Assembly (NCBI GenBank): GCA_944472135.2
Contig: OX235263.1
Span: forward strand, 18,777,379-18,841,378
Source of the DNA: Trichobilharzia regenti
Lineage: Eukaryota; Platyhelminthes; Trematoda; Strigeidida; Schistosomatidae
Direction: 5' to 3'
Length of the DNA: 64,000 bases
Below the pieces are notes generated by a model. The model saw nothing but the letters and a program-made list of their open reading frames with translations. It was not told where the DNA came from and searched no databases. Each line of letters starts with the position of its first letter. Positions within the stretch are counted from its first letter, which is position 1. Both the position numbers and the translations under genes were made by a program. This document shows positions 54,301-57,300 of the stretch, in pieces.

Positions 54301-57300
54301 CCAGGATCATTAGCACCATCGTCTAATGTGTTAGGCACATTAATTGAAGTTTTCTGCTTTATCATATCATCGAATGATGCCACCTCGCAGTCATTAATCA
54401 ATGCAAGCCAATCTTCAACTGGTCCACTGTCTCAAATTCAGTCGAATATTTATTTCACTGATCCATTATTAGAATATCTTGCCACCTGTAAAACTCCAAT
54501 TGATATTGGTTTGTTTAATGTAAGTTTTTGTGTGTTTATTTTTGTTATTGTCACATATTTTGTGTGTGTGTGTGTGGGGGGGGACGTCAGACTTGATTGG
54601 TTCAGTGGTAGAATACTCACCATCCATACCACACGTGGTACGGGGTCCGACCGACGGCCGACGCACTCCTCAACCTTGCTGAATCAACAAGGCAAGATCG
54701 GTAAAGAAGGAAGGTTGGTTGTGCGGCGGACTAGCAACCTCGCCCTGTAAGGAATAAATAAACGCCACCGCTTGTGAGACTTCAATGGAGCTCAAGCTTA
54801 AAGCCCTATGTTTGACTTGGAATGCAAAGGTTTCTTTGTTATGACAATTGTTTAGACAATGTGTTTCCAATCCAATAAAATTGTGAGGAACTGAATTATG
54901 CGTCAGACTGAAAATTGAGAAGAAAGGAATACGTTTAACCGATAAGAAGACTTTGGATTTCGCGGACTATTCATGTCTAATATCACACGAACTTGGAGAC
55001 TTGCAGGCGAAAACCAACAAACTGGCAGAAGAGGCTGTCAGACAGCGAAGATAGGACGACAGGTGAACATAGAGAAGATGGGGGTGGTGAAGATAACCAA
55101 ACAACAACCAGCACCAATCACTATCCACGGGAGAGATTTGACAAAGGTTACTTCCCTTCACCTATCAACGAAGCATGGTTTCAAACACAGGCCAGCGGAA
55201 CGGATGAAGATGTCAAAACCAGACAGAATCGAAAAGGCGAGATACGCCTTTAATTAACCTGAAACCAGTTTGGAAGTTGATATGTATCCACATATATTTA
55301 TTTATGTGTGTGTGTATGTTGGTCTCTCTTTCTGTTTGCTCGCTTAGTCTGTGACCATTTCACTTGTATAAACTTGTCTCCTTTAATAATGTGTATTCTC
55401 CTTATATTATTATATATAATATGAGTGTTGTTGACAGTCCGTTGCTTGATGACATATATCCATATATGTTGATTGTTGACATGTCTGTTATATTTCGCTA
55501 TGTATATGTGGATCGATACTTCATTATAATTAGCCAATCATGTTAAGACTGTCTAATGATTGTTCACACCCTTGTCATATATATTTCGCTCACACAATTT
55601 GTGTGAATTACTTTACTTTACTTACTTACCACTTTGGTGTGAGACCATTTTATTTTCGTCTCCTTGTGTTTGGACAATAGAAGTATCATCGCAAACCTAG
55701 TGGTCTTCTGATTTCCGCCTTCTTGCGTCAGGACTATTAGTTTCTCGACCAGTCCATAACAATAATTTAGCGACGAGTACATCTTCTGGACTTACTCAAC
55801 CAGCATAAAGAACAAGATTCAGATTTTCAGTCAGTCATTCGCTGCGTTTCTATACTGGCCAGAAACTTGCACTGCGTCTCATGAAAAGCATTTTTAACAA
55901 GTTACAGACTTTTGTCAACAGCTGCCCTCTTCGCTGACTGGTTCTATATTGTGAAGATCAAATCGCCAGCCAGCCGGAAAAAAGAATCAGCAACAAGAAA
56001 ATTTGGCTGGCCAACAGACCAACGAAGAGCTGATCGCTCAACGAATATGTAGGAGAAAACGAAGGTAGATCGGGGACACTTTAGGGAGACCGTTCAATGA
56101 TATGGTGTGTGGAATCGAGTGGAATCCCAATGCGAAATAAAGAGTGGGTCGTCGATATGAGGTTGACATGGAGGAGATCGTGCGAGGAGGAGAGGAGAGA
56201 TTATGGGCAATCGTATGGCTAACCAAATGAAGAGGACGGTGGAAAATAGAACATAGTGGAGACGTGTTGTTGAAGCTTTGCGTTCCACTCGAAATCCAAG
56301 GAAATACTAATTACAATAATATGTATTGTTGAGTGAACTAGAACTTTTCTAATAATTTATTGTCACTAGAGTAAATATCGACTAAATTTTTTAGAAATTT
56401 TCTTAACTTCAAGAGGTTCATTTATCCGTTAGGTCGTCACCAGAAAACATGAGAAGCACGGAACTCTTGGAATGAACTAAATAAGAAACTTATACCCAAC
56501 AATTATTCCGAAATAGATGGAAATTGATCAGACGCCTTATGAAGACCCTTGATGGACATCACTCATTAGGCTATCGCTCTAGTTAAAACCCGAATGGGAA
56601 ACGATGAGTTGGGCTGAGGTTGACGATGTGGATGAGATGACAGCTTATAGGCAATTGTGTAGCTGATCGAATGTAATTTCAGAGAACTGGACGAAATAGA
56701 AATGTTCTGTTGAAACCCTATGTTCCACTGTGAACGTAAAGGAATTATAATTTTAGTCCGCTCATTCCTTAGCATTAACTTTCGTCTACTTGTTCCATTT
56801 GCTGAAAGTAGTGCAGTGTTACTCAGCCAGCAGTCACCTGCAATTCCATGGAGCTGGTAATGAGTCACACACACCTCTTGTGGGTGTGGGAGGGCTGGTT
56901 ATGGAACCCTTAGAGCAGTTCAAATTTCAGTGTGTAGAGGGTGGGGTTCGAATCCCATGACTTACTAGTGCTTGCTGCAAGTTTACAACCGCTTAGACCA
57001 ATGTAAACCACAGTTCCACTTAAAGTGGGCTGTTTAGTTTAACTTGTTGATTTCTTTTCTCTTCTTTTTGAAGCGCATTTTGAATTTCTGTAATTACCAT
57101 TGTGATTTAAAAATTGACAGTTTTATGGTATGCGTTGTTTTACAGTCACCTAAGACTGGATTAGACATATCGAGTTTGGCAGTCAAATCATGGCTTTTCA
57201 CTGGTAGTGACAATTCTCTATCTGGATTGAATTATAATGAAAATATAAATCATATCACAGAGTCTGTACGGTTAGCAGCACGAGTGGCTTTGAATCATAT

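Noticed and set aside
54585..54660. Possible tRNA-Gly gene
   Set aside because: Only the 5' half and a degenerate B-box match; it continues into a repeat body seen in other copies.
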